Made by a program: the position numbers and the translations under genes
Origin: Deltaproteobacteria bacterium
GTDB taxonomy: Bacteria; Desulfobacterota; DSM-4660; Desulfatiglandales; HGW-15
Assembly (NCBI GenBank): GCA_016932235.1
Contig: JAFGDF010000315.1
Location: forward strand, 1 to 8,066
DNA length: 8,066 bases
Direction of reading: 5' to 3'
Notes under the pieces: generated by a model
Seen by the model: only the letters and a program-made list of their open reading frames with translations
Database searches by the model: none
What the model was told of the DNA's origin: nothing
Shown: positions 1 to 7,053 of the stretch, piece by piece
Layout: each line of letters starts with the position of its first letter
How positions within the stretch are numbered: position 1 is the first letter of the stretch

Positions 1-63
1 AACGAGTTCGCTCGTAAAAGGGCTCCCCATACCGCGATCTTTAGACATAACGCTGAATTTCAT
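1..63 (-). CDS. Possible 5' end of an unrecognised gene (partial, runs off the left edge)
   Basis: Downstream of pyrF on the same strand, a frame opens with ATG at 63-61 (alternative ATG at 48-46) and stays open to the first base of the window, giving about 21 residues that begin MKFSVMSKDRGMGSPF. No clear Shine-Dalgarno sequence precedes either ATG, and 21 codons are too few to identify a family. The only support is the open frame, the plausible N-terminus and the co-orientation with pyrF, which would allow an operon. It may be chance; the opposite strand also has a short open frame here, ending at 78. Confidence 0.22.
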   Translation of the reverse strand, partial: MKFSVMSKDRGMGSPFTSELV

Positions 64-169
64 GCAGATATATATTAAAACTTATTTCCGTGTTAAATAT
101 CCACGAGTAATACGGCCAGGGCAACACCCAGGCTACATGTCGTAATCAAGATTCAAGGCCTGCCATCGG

Positions 170-904
170 TTATGAGGTCTTTTCTCTCAGGCCTGATTCG
201 ATCTCTTCAGCGACTCTGTTCGCGGCGTCAACGGGATCCCTCGCGTCCCTTATGGGGCGGCCTATGACAATGTAATCGGCACCGTTTTTTACAGCCGTTT
301 GCGGGGTAATGACCCTCTTCTGATCATCGCCATTTACCAGGGACCAGGAAGGCCTGATACCAGGCGTAACCGCGATAATTGAATTGCCAAGCCTTGCTTT
401 AATGAAAGAAACCTCATGCCCGGAACAGACGACTCCCTGGCATCCGGCATCCTTAGCCATCTCGGCACGGGATAAGACAAGGGCGGGAATATTGTGAAGA
501 TATTCTTCCCGGTATCCAAGACGTGAAAGGCTGTCCCTGTTCATGCTTGTAAGAAGGGTTACCGCCAGTAATTTTGTCCTTCCGTTATATTTCTCCGCGG
601 CTGACCGCAGGGCGTTTTCTCCGGAGTCACAATGGACAGTAATAAATTCAGGCGAAAAAGAAGCAGCAGCGATAAAAGCCCTGGTGACAGTAGCCGGAAT
701 ATCATGAAATTTCAGGTCAAGGAATATCTTTGATCCTGCAATTTCATGGATAGCTTTTAGGATATCGGGCCCCTGTCTTATAAAGAGTTCCAGCCCCACC
801 TTGAAAAGCCCCACGTGTTCTTTAAGCTTTTTCACGTATTTCATGGCAAGATCAAAGTCAGGGACATCCAGGGGAAAGATAATGAAATCATGTGGTCTTC
901 TCAT
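170..904 (-). CDS. pyrF: Orotidine 5'-phosphate decarboxylase (PyrF)
   Basis: Cytoplasmic enzyme that decarboxylates orotidine 5'-monophosphate to UMP, the last step of de novo pyrimidine synthesis. In the 244-residue product the family's active-site elements are visible: D13 in FPLDVPD, K35 in FKVGLE, and the signature DLKFHDIPATV (D63, K65, D68) holding the catalytic Asp-Lys-Asp set. Phosphate-binding loops follow at TPGIRP and, near the C-terminus, GADYIVIGRPI. Length and motif spacing fit the compact bacterial PyrF group, so the gene looks intact. The frame is open upstream to an ATG at 1018, but I chose the ATG at 904: it starts just before the conserved first strand, has an AGGTG ribosome site about six bases upstream, and a good -10/-35 pair at 1008-1036 would begin the transcript downstream of 1018. 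The next gene upstream is divergent, so pyrF appears to lead its own transcript. Confidence 0.95.
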   Translation of the reverse strand: MRRPHDFIIFPLDVPDFDLAMKYVKKLKEHVGLFKVGLELFIRQGPDILKAIHEIAGSKIFLDLKFHDIPATVTRAFIAAASFSPEFITVHCDSGENALRSAAEKYNGRTKLLAVTLLTSMNRDSLSRLGYREEYLHNIPALVLSRAEMAKDAGCQGVVCSGHEVSFIKARLGNSIIAVTPGIRPSWSLVNGDDQKRVITPQTAVKNGADYIVIGRPIRDARDPVDAANRVAEEIESGLREKTS

Positions 905-1007
905 ATTGCACCTGTAACGGATTTGTTTCCGGTTCCATTCCTGAAAACATACCGGGATGGTAAGATTTCCAACGCGATCGCTCCATTGACGCTGCTTCTT
1001 CCATAAA

Positions 1008-1036
1008 ATTATAGACATTAAATTTGAAAGAGTCTA
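1008..1036 (-). promoter_or_regulatory. Putative sigma-70 promoter for pyrF
   Basis: Read on the minus strand there is a perfect -10 box TATAAT (1013-1008) with TAGACT (1036-1031) as a -35 box, four of six matches to TTGACA, separated by 17 bases. Transcription would begin near 1001, leaving a leader of about 97 bases before the pyrF ATG at 904. The region is AT-rich, which raises the chance of a fortuitous match, but spacing and orientation are right. Confidence 0.45.
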
Positions 1037-1051
1037 TATTTTAAATATATT
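1024..1051 (+). promoter_or_regulatory. Possible sigma-70 promoter for the exported-protein gene
   Basis: TTGAAA (1024-1029) and TATATT (1046-1051) are separated by 16 bases on the plus strand. They overlap the predicted pyrF promoter on the other strand, making a compact divergent promoter region. The leader to the ATG at 1210 would be about 150 bases. The local AT-richness makes this a weak call. I see no operator-like repeat between the two genes. Confidence 0.28.
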
Positions 1052-1209
1052 CAGGCGTTCACCCTCTCAAATAAAATGAAAACACAGAAAGTCTTCATTC
1101 TTCACTCATCATTCAATCCTGTCGGGAGAAAGGCCCTGGCCCTCATGAATTGCTGATTTTTGAAAGATGTTTGTGATCATCCAGGAGCCTGCCGGATATG
1201 GAGGTAGAA

Positions 1210-3303
1210 ATGCGAGGTTGTTTCATTTTCATTCTTTTTATTGCTTTCCTTTCCTGGGGCCAGCAGACCATGGGCAGCTCCGACTGCGGCAGGGCAAAGA
1301 TTCCCCTGGGTGGCACGTTTTTTAAAAATGCGCTTGAAGGTTATGACCCTGTTGATTATGAGGTAATGTTCTGGGCCAAGGAAAATCTTCCCGATGTCGA
1401 AAGCGGTGATAAGGAAGTGAATGGAATCATCTACATAAACGGCTACCGCGGTGAAAATATCATGAGGACTTTTCACCTGGAGTTTCTTTTCCACAGGGAG
1501 CGGTGGCTCGCCGACGATAAAGATATTTCCCTCCAAATGACTGTTCGCCTTTGGACCGTTGTTGAAGATCGAAGGATTGATCTGATAGACAGACATTACA
1601 AGGTCGCCGGACGGCATGAAAAACAGAAACTGCTGCCTCATATTAAGACGGTGTTCAATGAAATGCCCGCTGTCCTCGCGGCCAGCATGCTGCCAGACAA
1701 AGTGAGTTTCGATTTTGATCCGAAACTTGTTAAGGCTGATAATCCGGTGGATGCGGAGGTCAGGATCGAAAAGATCTTCACCAGGCACGGCCTGGTTGCG
1801 ACCGAGCCCGGGGGTGACGCATATTACTGTTTTGAGGTGGTGCCGGAAAAGGGTCATATGAAGCCCGGCGCAATCTTCACCGAACAGGACTGGAACCCCA
1901 AAGCCGGAGACAGGCCGCCAGCCGAGCCCTATAAAATGACATATGATACCCAGGAGTTATGCGATGAGTGTTTGAAAACTGACAGGTATAGATGTGAACG
2001 GCCGGAGACAAAATTTAGGATCAAGCTGACCAAGGCTTTCAATCAGGCATTAACCAGCCATTTTTTAACCCCGGAAAAGAATCTGCCGGTAACGTGTAAT
2101 CCCGATATAAAGGCTGTCGCAGTCCAGCCCATTGCACCCGGAGAGACCTTGCCTGTGCCTTTTAGAGTCAGCGGATACAAGGATAAGGTCATTGCGGACC
2201 TTCCGGTTGAAGCAGGTGTAAGTCCGGTACATCTCGGGAATCTAAACCAGGATATCGCACGAACGGATTCAGGCGGAATGACCGGCACACTGACCTTCAC
2301 TGCGGCTTCAAATGCCGGGGAGGGAGAAGTCGCCAGCGTCACGGGAACCATCTGCAGGGGGACACCGGAGGAGAAATCAGCGATCCAGGCATTCCGGGTC
2401 GAGATTTTACCCGAGATTGAAGCGCTGGTCCGTTCTGACCACAGGATTGACTGGTATCGGGATATCAGGAGCATTGATGATGACGGTTTTGATCATGTTC
2501 ATAAACAATACAACGCCGACGAAACGCTGATGCTCGAGTTTACAGTGAAGTTTGATCAAAGATACACACAACCGCATATTGACTCCGCTCACGGATTTAA
2601 AGGAGAGGTTCTTATTTACAGGGGGACGGCAAGAAACGCGCGATTAACGGTTACCAACCCTCATCCGTCGAGCGAAATCCATCAACGCAGGGGACAGTTT
2701 AGGGACTCTGACTGCGGGGTAATGAATTATGATTTTATCCCTTACAGCATGGATCACTTTATTGATGTCAACCAGGCCCGCTTTGATCTGGATGTTTGTT
2801 ACTTTCACTACATCCCCGCACCTGACAGTGCCGCCAGGACTTTACCGACCGAGGGATTATATTTTTTACAGAAAAATTATCAGAATCCGGCTGTTTCCAT
2901 CAAATTCGATATGAGCAGCAAGTCATATGATTTTAATGGGCAGTCCTGTTCCATTCAATACAGCGGCTATCCGGTACCGGCACCATCCTTTCCTTATGTC
3001 GTTGGAAACACTTTTCCCCTTGTGCTATGGCAGTTCGCTGGGACCGAGTGTTACGGAATGGATCAGTTTGTGGAACCTCTTAAGCAGACGGAATTCCGGG
3101 ATATGTACCGGAAGGTGAAATCTGACGGCCGTACTTTTGATGACCTGACTTTTACGAAGACTATCAACCTGCAGAAGGGTGACAGGGCCATGTGCTGGGA
3201 TCTGGAGGAAGAAGAAAGCGGTGATGAGATTGACGGTAAGGTTCAAGGCAAGGTGTCATTTTTATATCAGGTGAAAACACTGCGCGGCAGATTTTCTTTT
3301 TAA
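1210..3303 (+). CDS. Large secreted or periplasmic cysteine-rich protein of unknown function
   Basis: I do not recognise this family. The product is about 697 residues and begins with a classic signal peptide: MR, then a hydrophobic core (CFIFILFIAFLSW), then a small-residue stretch with a likely cleavage near TMG/SS. No later membrane segment is evident, so it should be released to the periplasm or exported. The mature part is rich in alternating polar/hydrophobic strand-like segments and has twelve cysteines, including a close cluster at 1956-2001 (LCDEC...YRC), which suggests disulfides rather than an active centre. There is no lipobox: the first mature cysteine lies well after the hydrophobic core. 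I chose the ATG at 1210 over one at 1198 because GGAGGT (1200-1205) sits at ideal distance from 1210; AGGAG (1183-1187) could serve 1198. The gene is divergent from pyrF, convergent with the stress-protein gene, and appears monocistronic. Confidence 0.85.
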   Translation: MRGCFIFILFIAFLSWGQQTMGSSDCGRAKIPLGGTFFKNALEGYDPVDYEVMFWAKENLPDVESGDKEVNGIIYINGYRGENIMRTFHLEFLFHRERWLADDKDISLQMTVRLWTVVEDRRIDLIDRHYKVAGRHEKQKLLPHIKTVFNEMPAVLAASMLPDKVSFDFDPKLVKADNPVDAEVRIEKIFTRHGLVATEPGGDAYYCFEVVPEKGHMKPGAIFTEQDWNPKAGDRPPAEPYKMTYDTQELCDECLKTDRYRCERPETKFRIKLTKAFNQALTSHFLTPEKNLPVTCNPDIKAVAVQPIAPGETLPVPFRVSGYKDKVIADLPVEAGVSPVHLGNLNQDIARTDSGGMTGTLTFTAASNAGEGEVASVTGTICRGTPEEKSAIQAFRVEILPEIEALVRSDHRIDWYRDIRSIDDDGFDHVHKQYNADETLMLEFTVKFDQRYTQPHIDSAHGFKGEVLIYRGTARNARLTVTNPHPSSEIHQRRGQFRDSDCGVMNYDFIPYSMDHFIDVNQARFDLDVCYFHYIPAPDSAARTLPTEGLYFLQKNYQNPAVSIKFDMSSKSYDFNGQSCSIQYSGYPVPAPSFPYVVGNTFPLVLWQFAGTECYGMDQFVEPLKQTEFRDMYRKVKSDGRTFDDLTFTKTINLQKGDRAMCWDLEEEESGDEIDGKVQGKVSFLYQVKTLRGRFSF

Positions 3304-3376
3304 AATCGGATACTGCAACAGCTCTATAGGGTCCGGACAGAATATACGCCATTATCGCGTCAGTATCATATGAAGA

Positions 3377-4309
3377 TTACGGAACAAGCCATACCGCACA
3401 ATCCTTTGCATCTAGAAGGACTTTCTTCGCAACACTTCCTACAAAAAGGGTTCCGCCTATTCCTTTTGTTCCTACAACCAAAGTGCGGACATTATCTTTC
3501 TTTGCTTCCTCAACGATAGTTTTCGCTATATTAATAAGGCTCTTTACTTCCTTGATATTGATTTGACTTTCCTTTATGCCGGCTTCCTCGAGGATCTTTC
3601 TGGCATGAATATAAAAATTGTCGATGCAATGCTTATCTCCCTCGGCAATGACTCCATCAAAAGTATCAGTTTCACTGTCAAAGTCTATGCTACAATAATC
3701 TCGGAGCTTCGGGATGACGTGCAGACATGTGATTTCACACTCCTCATTTCCCCCAACCATGTAGCTGACATGGTCAACGGCCCGTAAGGAGCTTTGAGAT
3801 CCATCAATGGCCAGCATGATCTTTGAAGCAGGGGGTGAGTCTCCGCCTACGGCCCATATTGGCGTAATCTTGGTGTGTTCCAACACGCTGTTGGTGATAC
3901 TTCCTATAAAGCTTTCCTCAAGAGGCGTGATACCCCTTTTGCCCAGGACAATGGCATCACACATTGATTGTTTGGCGTAATCCAGGATGGTCTTTGCGAT
4001 TCCTTCCGATTGGGTTTCACTTACTGTTTCAATTCGATCTTCAGCAACTCCCATTCGCAGCATTGCTTTCTTGGAGTCATCCAATATGCGGAGCGAGTTA
4101 TCATGATTCTTTTCTATTACGATTTTAAGGGCCTTCCTGGCCTTGGAGTCTCTCCTTGCATCTTCAAGAAGAAACTCTGATATCTTTGGATGAACATTAA
4201 GAACCACATAATCAAGATTTTTTATGATTGAACCCATTCCGACTGCGTATTCCAGCGCCTGCTCTGCATGGCCGGACCCGTCTACAGCGACTAAAATTCT
4301 CTTTTCCAC
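3377..4309 (-). CDS. Universal stress protein with two UspA domains
   Basis: A 310-residue cytoplasmic protein made of two Usp domains in tandem. Domain 1 (about residues 1-155) opens with RILVAVDGS and holds the ATP-binding signature G123-x2-G126-x9-G136-S137. Domain 2 (about 162-310) opens with KIMLAIDGS and ends with GTKGIGGTLFVGS, where the spacing between the second and third glycine positions is seven (G280-x2-G283-x7-G291-S292) instead of the usual nine. Tandem Usp proteins bind ATP or AMP and act in stress survival; no specific partner can be inferred here. The start codon is GTG at 4309, directly before EKRILVAVDGS, with AAAAGGA about nine bases upstream on the minus strand. Its 3' end faces that of the exported-protein gene across 73 bases with no obvious terminator. 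It appears to be a single-gene unit. Confidence 0.92.
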   Translation of the reverse strand: MEKRILVAVDGSGHAEQALEYAVGMGSIIKNLDYVVLNVHPKISEFLLEDARRDSKARKALKIVIEKNHDNSLRILDDSKKAMLRMGVAEDRIETVSETQSEGIAKTILDYAKQSMCDAIVLGKRGITPLEESFIGSITNSVLEHTKITPIWAVGGDSPPASKIMLAIDGSQSSLRAVDHVSYMVGGNEECEITCLHVIPKLRDYCSIDFDSETDTFDGVIAEGDKHCIDNFYIHARKILEEAGIKESQINIKEVKSLINIAKTIVEEAKKDNVRTLVVGTKGIGGTLFVGSVAKKVLLDAKDCAVWLVP

Positions 4310-4533
4310 GGCAAGTTATCCTTTTCTAATTTTATTGAACTGTTACCTTTAAAAAGCCCATGAAGGTAAAATTATAGGAGATCCTGGAATCAGTGTCAAG
4401 GCGGATACTGTCGTCGAAATCCATCATTGAATTAAATGGATTGACCACTCCCTCCAAAACTGATATGTCAAAAAATATCACAAATAGCGATTCTGTAAAA
4501 TTCCAGCCTTGTTACAGGTTGAAATCGTGGTAA

Positions 4534-4609
4534 GCCACCGTAGCTCAGTCGGTAGAGCACCTCACTCGTAATGAGGATGTCCGCGGTTCGATTCCGCGCG
4601 GTGGCTCCA
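4534..4609 (+). tRNA. tRNA-Thr (anticodon CGT)
   Basis: A complete 76-base cloverleaf including an encoded CCA. The acceptor stem GCCACCG pairs perfectly with CGGTGGC; the D stem is GCTC/GAGC. The anticodon stem CCTCA/TGAGG encloses loop CTCGTAA with anticodon CGT (4567-4569), reading the threonine codon ACG. The T stem CGCGG/CCGCG encloses TTCGATT. The discriminator base is T, followed by CCA. No mismatch is seen, so the gene should be functional. An integrase reads towards its 3' end from 14 bases away, the normal sign that the 3' half of this tRNA served as an integration target; the cloverleaf has been restored or preserved at this end of the element. Confidence 0.97.
4567..4609 (+). other. 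Probable integration site (att) in the 3' half of the tRNA-Thr gene
   Basis: Tyrosine integrases of tRNA-associated elements usually recombine within the anticodon-loop-to-3'-end segment of the tRNA. The integrase gene ending at 4624 lies directly beside this segment, so it is the likely att core. I could not find a second copy of the 3' tRNA sequence elsewhere in the window, so the far boundary is outside the window or lost. The exact core cannot be defined from one end. Confidence 0.4.
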
Positions 4610-4623
4610 GTGATATCAGTAAC

Positions 4624-5541
4624 TTACATGATTTCACTTTTTGCCATTTCTGAATCTGCTACCAAATTGCTACCACTTTCTTTGAAAATTACCGTATCAA
4701 GACGTTTTGCTGACTCCTGATTGACGGTGTTCATAAGATGCCCATACACATCCATTGTGACATTTATCGAAGAGTGCCCCATCTGGTTCTGAATGTATTT
4801 TGGGTGTTCGCCTTGAGCAATTAAGAGGCTTGCGAAGGTATGCCTTAGATCATGAAATCTAATCCTCCGGAGCCCCGCACGCCTTAATGCTGGTTCATAG
4901 TGGCGTCTTATAAGGTTATTTTTGTCAATTGGTTTTCCTTCTTCGTTCGGGAATACAAGGTCAAGTTCATTCGGTTTGCAGGCTAACTTCCATTGTTTCA
5001 GTTGTGCCATTACAGTAGGTCCAAGATCTATTTTTCGTTTAGATGTTGTGCTCTTGGGATCGTAAAATCTGCCATGCTGAAAAGTTCTTTTTATTATTAA
5101 CTGGGAATTGTACCAGTCAATATCTGACCATTTGAGTCCTAATAATTCCCCCTGTCGCGCTCCTGACATAACCGCAAGCATAAAAAGAGTCTTATTTTTT
5201 AACCCATCAGCATTTTTAAGAAACTGCCTGATTTCATCCGGTCTGAAGATATCCATTTGATCAGATTCGTTGTATCTTGAATGGCCTTTTGGCTTTTCGA
5301 CATCTTGAACAGGATTGTAATCAACAAATCTCTGCCTCACAGCATATTTCATAATTCCATTTAGCATGACCAAAGATTTTTTTATATGAGGAATAGAAGT
5401 GCCTTTATTGGTTTCACAGGAGACAAATTTTGCAATGGAAGGGTAGTTAATCCTTGTAATCTTCGTACTCCCAAAGAAAGGCTTGAGGTTTCGCCTTATA
5501 TGGCATTCGTATGCGTCATAGGTGTGTTCCCTGATATCCTT
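4624..5541 (-). pseudogene. Tyrosine-recombinase integrase lacking its 5' end
   Basis: Site-specific recombinase of the phage/genomic-island type, which would integrate or excise DNA at the neighbouring tRNA-Thr. The frame is open from 5541 to a stop at 4624-4626 (305 codons). It starts inside the SAM-like core-binding domain (HTYDAYECHIRRNLKPFFG) and contains the whole catalytic domain: Arg in SGARQGEL, Lys in TTSKRK, HDLRH (His, Arg), the His of MGHSS and the nucleophilic Tyr of DVYGH. Upstream of 5541 the frame stops at once and the sequence becomes IS91-type transposase, so the N-terminal arm-binding part, normally some 60-80 residues, is missing. No ATG exists before 5367; a TTG at 5373 would give a 249-residue protein without most of the core-binding domain. 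I infer a disrupted gene, though the catalytic domain is surprisingly undamaged, suggesting a fairly recent break. Confidence 0.85.
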
Positions 5542-6277
5542 TCAGGAGGCATTCACTGAGGAGGGTGCCGTTCCAGGCGCTGTTGTCGCCATTCAGTCTT
5601 TTGGTGATTTTTTAGGATTTAATCCTCATCTGCATATTCTCTGCTCGGACGGCTGTTTTTATGGTGAAAGAATCCAGCCCGGAGATGAAAAGGCCATGGA
5701 GAACCTGGCATGGTATATTGTAAGAGCCTCCTTTTCACAGGAGAGGATGACCTATATCAGGGAAGAGTCAAAGGTTATATACCAGTCAAAGGATGGGAAA
5801 TCTGAAAAGGTTTTTGATGCACTTGAGTGGCTTGCAGCCATGACTTCTCATGTGCCCAACAAGGGCGAACAAATGGTCCGGTATTATGGTTACTATTCCA
5901 ATGTGGCTCGCGGAAAACGGAAAAAGGCAGAGGAGGATGAGCTGATTCCTTCGATCCTGGAAACAGAAGGATCATCCAAAGAATGCCGGAAAAACTGGGC
6001 TCGTCTTATTCAAAAGATATATGAAGTTGACCCTCTTTCATGCCCTAAATGTTCCGGGATAATGAAAGTCATAAGCGTGATTGAGGATAAAGAGGTAATA
6101 AAGAAGATCCTTAAGCATCTTGGACTGTGGGAGCGTAAAGCAAGGCCTCCTCCCAAAGCAGCGTCACCGGAAAAAACATTTGTATGCAGTATCGACTATT
6201 CTTCCTCACAAGTACATCCTGAATCTGAAAAATGGCTTTATACAGACCCTGAATACCCTGAAGTCTATTCTTCCTGA
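5522..6277 (+). pseudogene. IS91-family (HUH/Y2) transposase remnant, truncated and internally deleted
   Basis: Rolling-circle-type transposase fragment of 251 codons from a GTG at 5522 that has no ribosome site. The HUH metal-binding motif is present as NPHLHIL (H36, H38) after PGAVVAIQSFGDF. The tyrosine-bearing RYYGYYSN lies at about 120-127. The family's C-terminal block WARLIQKIYEVDPLSCPKC, with a zinc-type CPKC at 174-177, is intact. Two losses are evident. The N-terminal zinc-binding and helical region, normally 150 or more residues, is absent; a TAG lies in frame at 5519-5521. Compared with relatives as I remember them, roughly 60 residues between CFYG and RIQPGDE (junction near 5663-5672) are gone without breaking the frame. 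The protein is therefore very unlikely to be active. Its start abuts the broken integrase on the opposite strand. Confidence 0.8.
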
Positions 6278-6330
6278 TTTTTTAAAAAAGACAATAGGAT
6301 TTATTGGACAGGTCTGTCCGGATTTCATCA
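5525..6330 (+). mobile_element. Remnant of an IS91-family insertion sequence
   Basis: The extent is inferred from the transposase remnant plus a short 3' flank. The left limit is where the integrase frame fails (5520-5541). The right limit is uncertain: a perfect inverted repeat GGACAG-GT-CTGTCC lies at 6306-6319, about 30 bases past the stop codon, and could belong to the subterminal hairpin of the element, since IS91-type ends lack long terminal inverted repeats but can carry small palindromes. No target duplication is expected for this family and none was found. Confidence 0.35.
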
Positions 6331-6443
6331 ATTTAAGCTAATTTATCCCCGCATTACCATGTCTGACTCCATCATCTTCATCTCACTCATTTGCCATTTT
6401 TTGTAAGTTCAATAGCACTACAATATGGTGGGGTGATTTATTA
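6278..6443. other. Non-coding junction segment between the IS remnant and the hydrolase pseudogene
   Basis: This 166-base AT-rich stretch holds a 6+6 T/A palindrome (6278-6289), the GGACAG/CTGTCC palindrome (6306-6319) and a pyrimidine-rich run (6361-6400). It contains no convincing gene, promoter or terminator. Somewhere in it, or just after it, lies the breakpoint that removed the 5' part of the downstream hydrolase gene. Confidence 0.5.
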
Positions 6444-6973
6444 TTGACATACAACGCCGAACTCCTTATACTTCATTCCTCAAAAAGGGAATTCTTATCA
6501 ACTGATTGGGATTTCTGGATATCCAATCCTGATCTCTCTAATGTTAATAGAAGCTTAAAACAAACGACATTAAAAGCCATTAAACTTGGTCTGATACCTT
6601 TTCGAGAACAATTTTATCTGTTGGAAAATGAGATAGAAATTGTACCCGGAATAAGAATAATTAATTCACCTGGCCATACACCTGGTCATATCGTACTTCA
6701 GGTAACATCAAGTAATGAACAACTTTTTTGTATTTTTGATATGTTACATAGCCCATTAGAATTTAAAAATCCTGATTTATTTGAGAATTCCAATATATCG
6801 GCAGAGGAAGCCAAAGCTACGAGAGATGATATTATCTCCCGAATATTAACGCATAATGCCCTGGTCTTCGGCAGTCATTTTCCTTTTCCGGGTTTGGGCT
6901 ATTTATAAAGGATAAGAAAGGGTATAACTGGAAACCATTGAACAAAAGTGGGATTATAAATAAAGTAGCTTGA
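6444..6973 (+). pseudogene. Metallo-beta-lactamase-fold hydrolase, 5'-truncated and frameshifted
   Basis: The readable frame (TTG at 6444 to a stop at 6906-6908, 154 codons) is the C-terminal half of an MBL-fold metallohydrolase. It has SPGHTPGH (metal-ligand His78), FDMLHSP (Asp99, the bridging position) and GSHFPFPG (His145), plus the segment around STDWDFW typical of one MBL subgroup. The N-terminal half carrying the main HxHxDH zinc site is absent, so it could not be a working enzyme. At the 3' end the frame stops just after FPGLGYL, but the +2 frame continues KDKKGYNWKPL to a TGA at 6971-6973. That continuation resembles the family's usual C-terminus, and restoring one T in TATTTATA (about 6900-6905) would join the two. 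The gene was thus damaged twice, or the T-run gap is a sequencing error on top of a truncation. The substrate is unknown. The base composition is more AT-rich than that of the left half of the window. Confidence 0.75.
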
Positions 6974-6997
6974 CAAAAGCATGGATTTTTCGAACTT

Positions 6998-7053
6998 AGG
7001 AGAACAATATAAATCAGAAAGGAATAAATACAGCTCATGGAGAAATGGTGACT
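6998..7053 (+). promoter_or_regulatory. Ribosome-binding region that decides the MmgE/PrpD start
   Basis: Two candidate sites are visible. AGGAG (6998-7002) is the stronger, but six bases later comes ATA (7009), in frame with the gene, not a normal start. GGAGA (7039-7043) is correctly placed for ATG 7054 and too close for ATG 7045. A short competing frame from ATG 7037 stops after four codons. Confidence 0.4.

Noticed and set aside
2..15. Hairpin ACGAG-TTCG-CTCGT at the left edge as a possible terminator.
   Set aside because: The stem is only five pairs, there is no T run in either direction, and it lies inside a possible coding frame.
85..169. Imperfect inverted repeat CCTGGG/CCCTGG downstream of pyrF as a terminator.
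   Set aside because: The stem contains a mismatch and no T tract follows it on the minus strand.
1499..1510. GCGGTGGCTC shared with the tRNA-Thr 3' end, considered as the second att copy.
   Set aside because: The match is only ten bases, lies inside an intact coding sequence on the non-integrase side of the tRNA, and does not extend into the T arm.
1177..2474. Long antisense frames across the exported-protein gene.
   Set aside because: The plus-strand frame has a signal peptide, a strong ribosome site and a continuous 697 codons. The opposite frames lack start signals and motifs.
6370..6402. A frame reading HHLHLTHLPF, resembling the HxHxDH zinc motif of MBL hydrolases, upstream of the MBL fragment.
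   Set aside because: It is in another frame, lacks the Asp, is followed by residues unlike the family, and comes from a simple CAT/CTT-rich run. Most likely chance.
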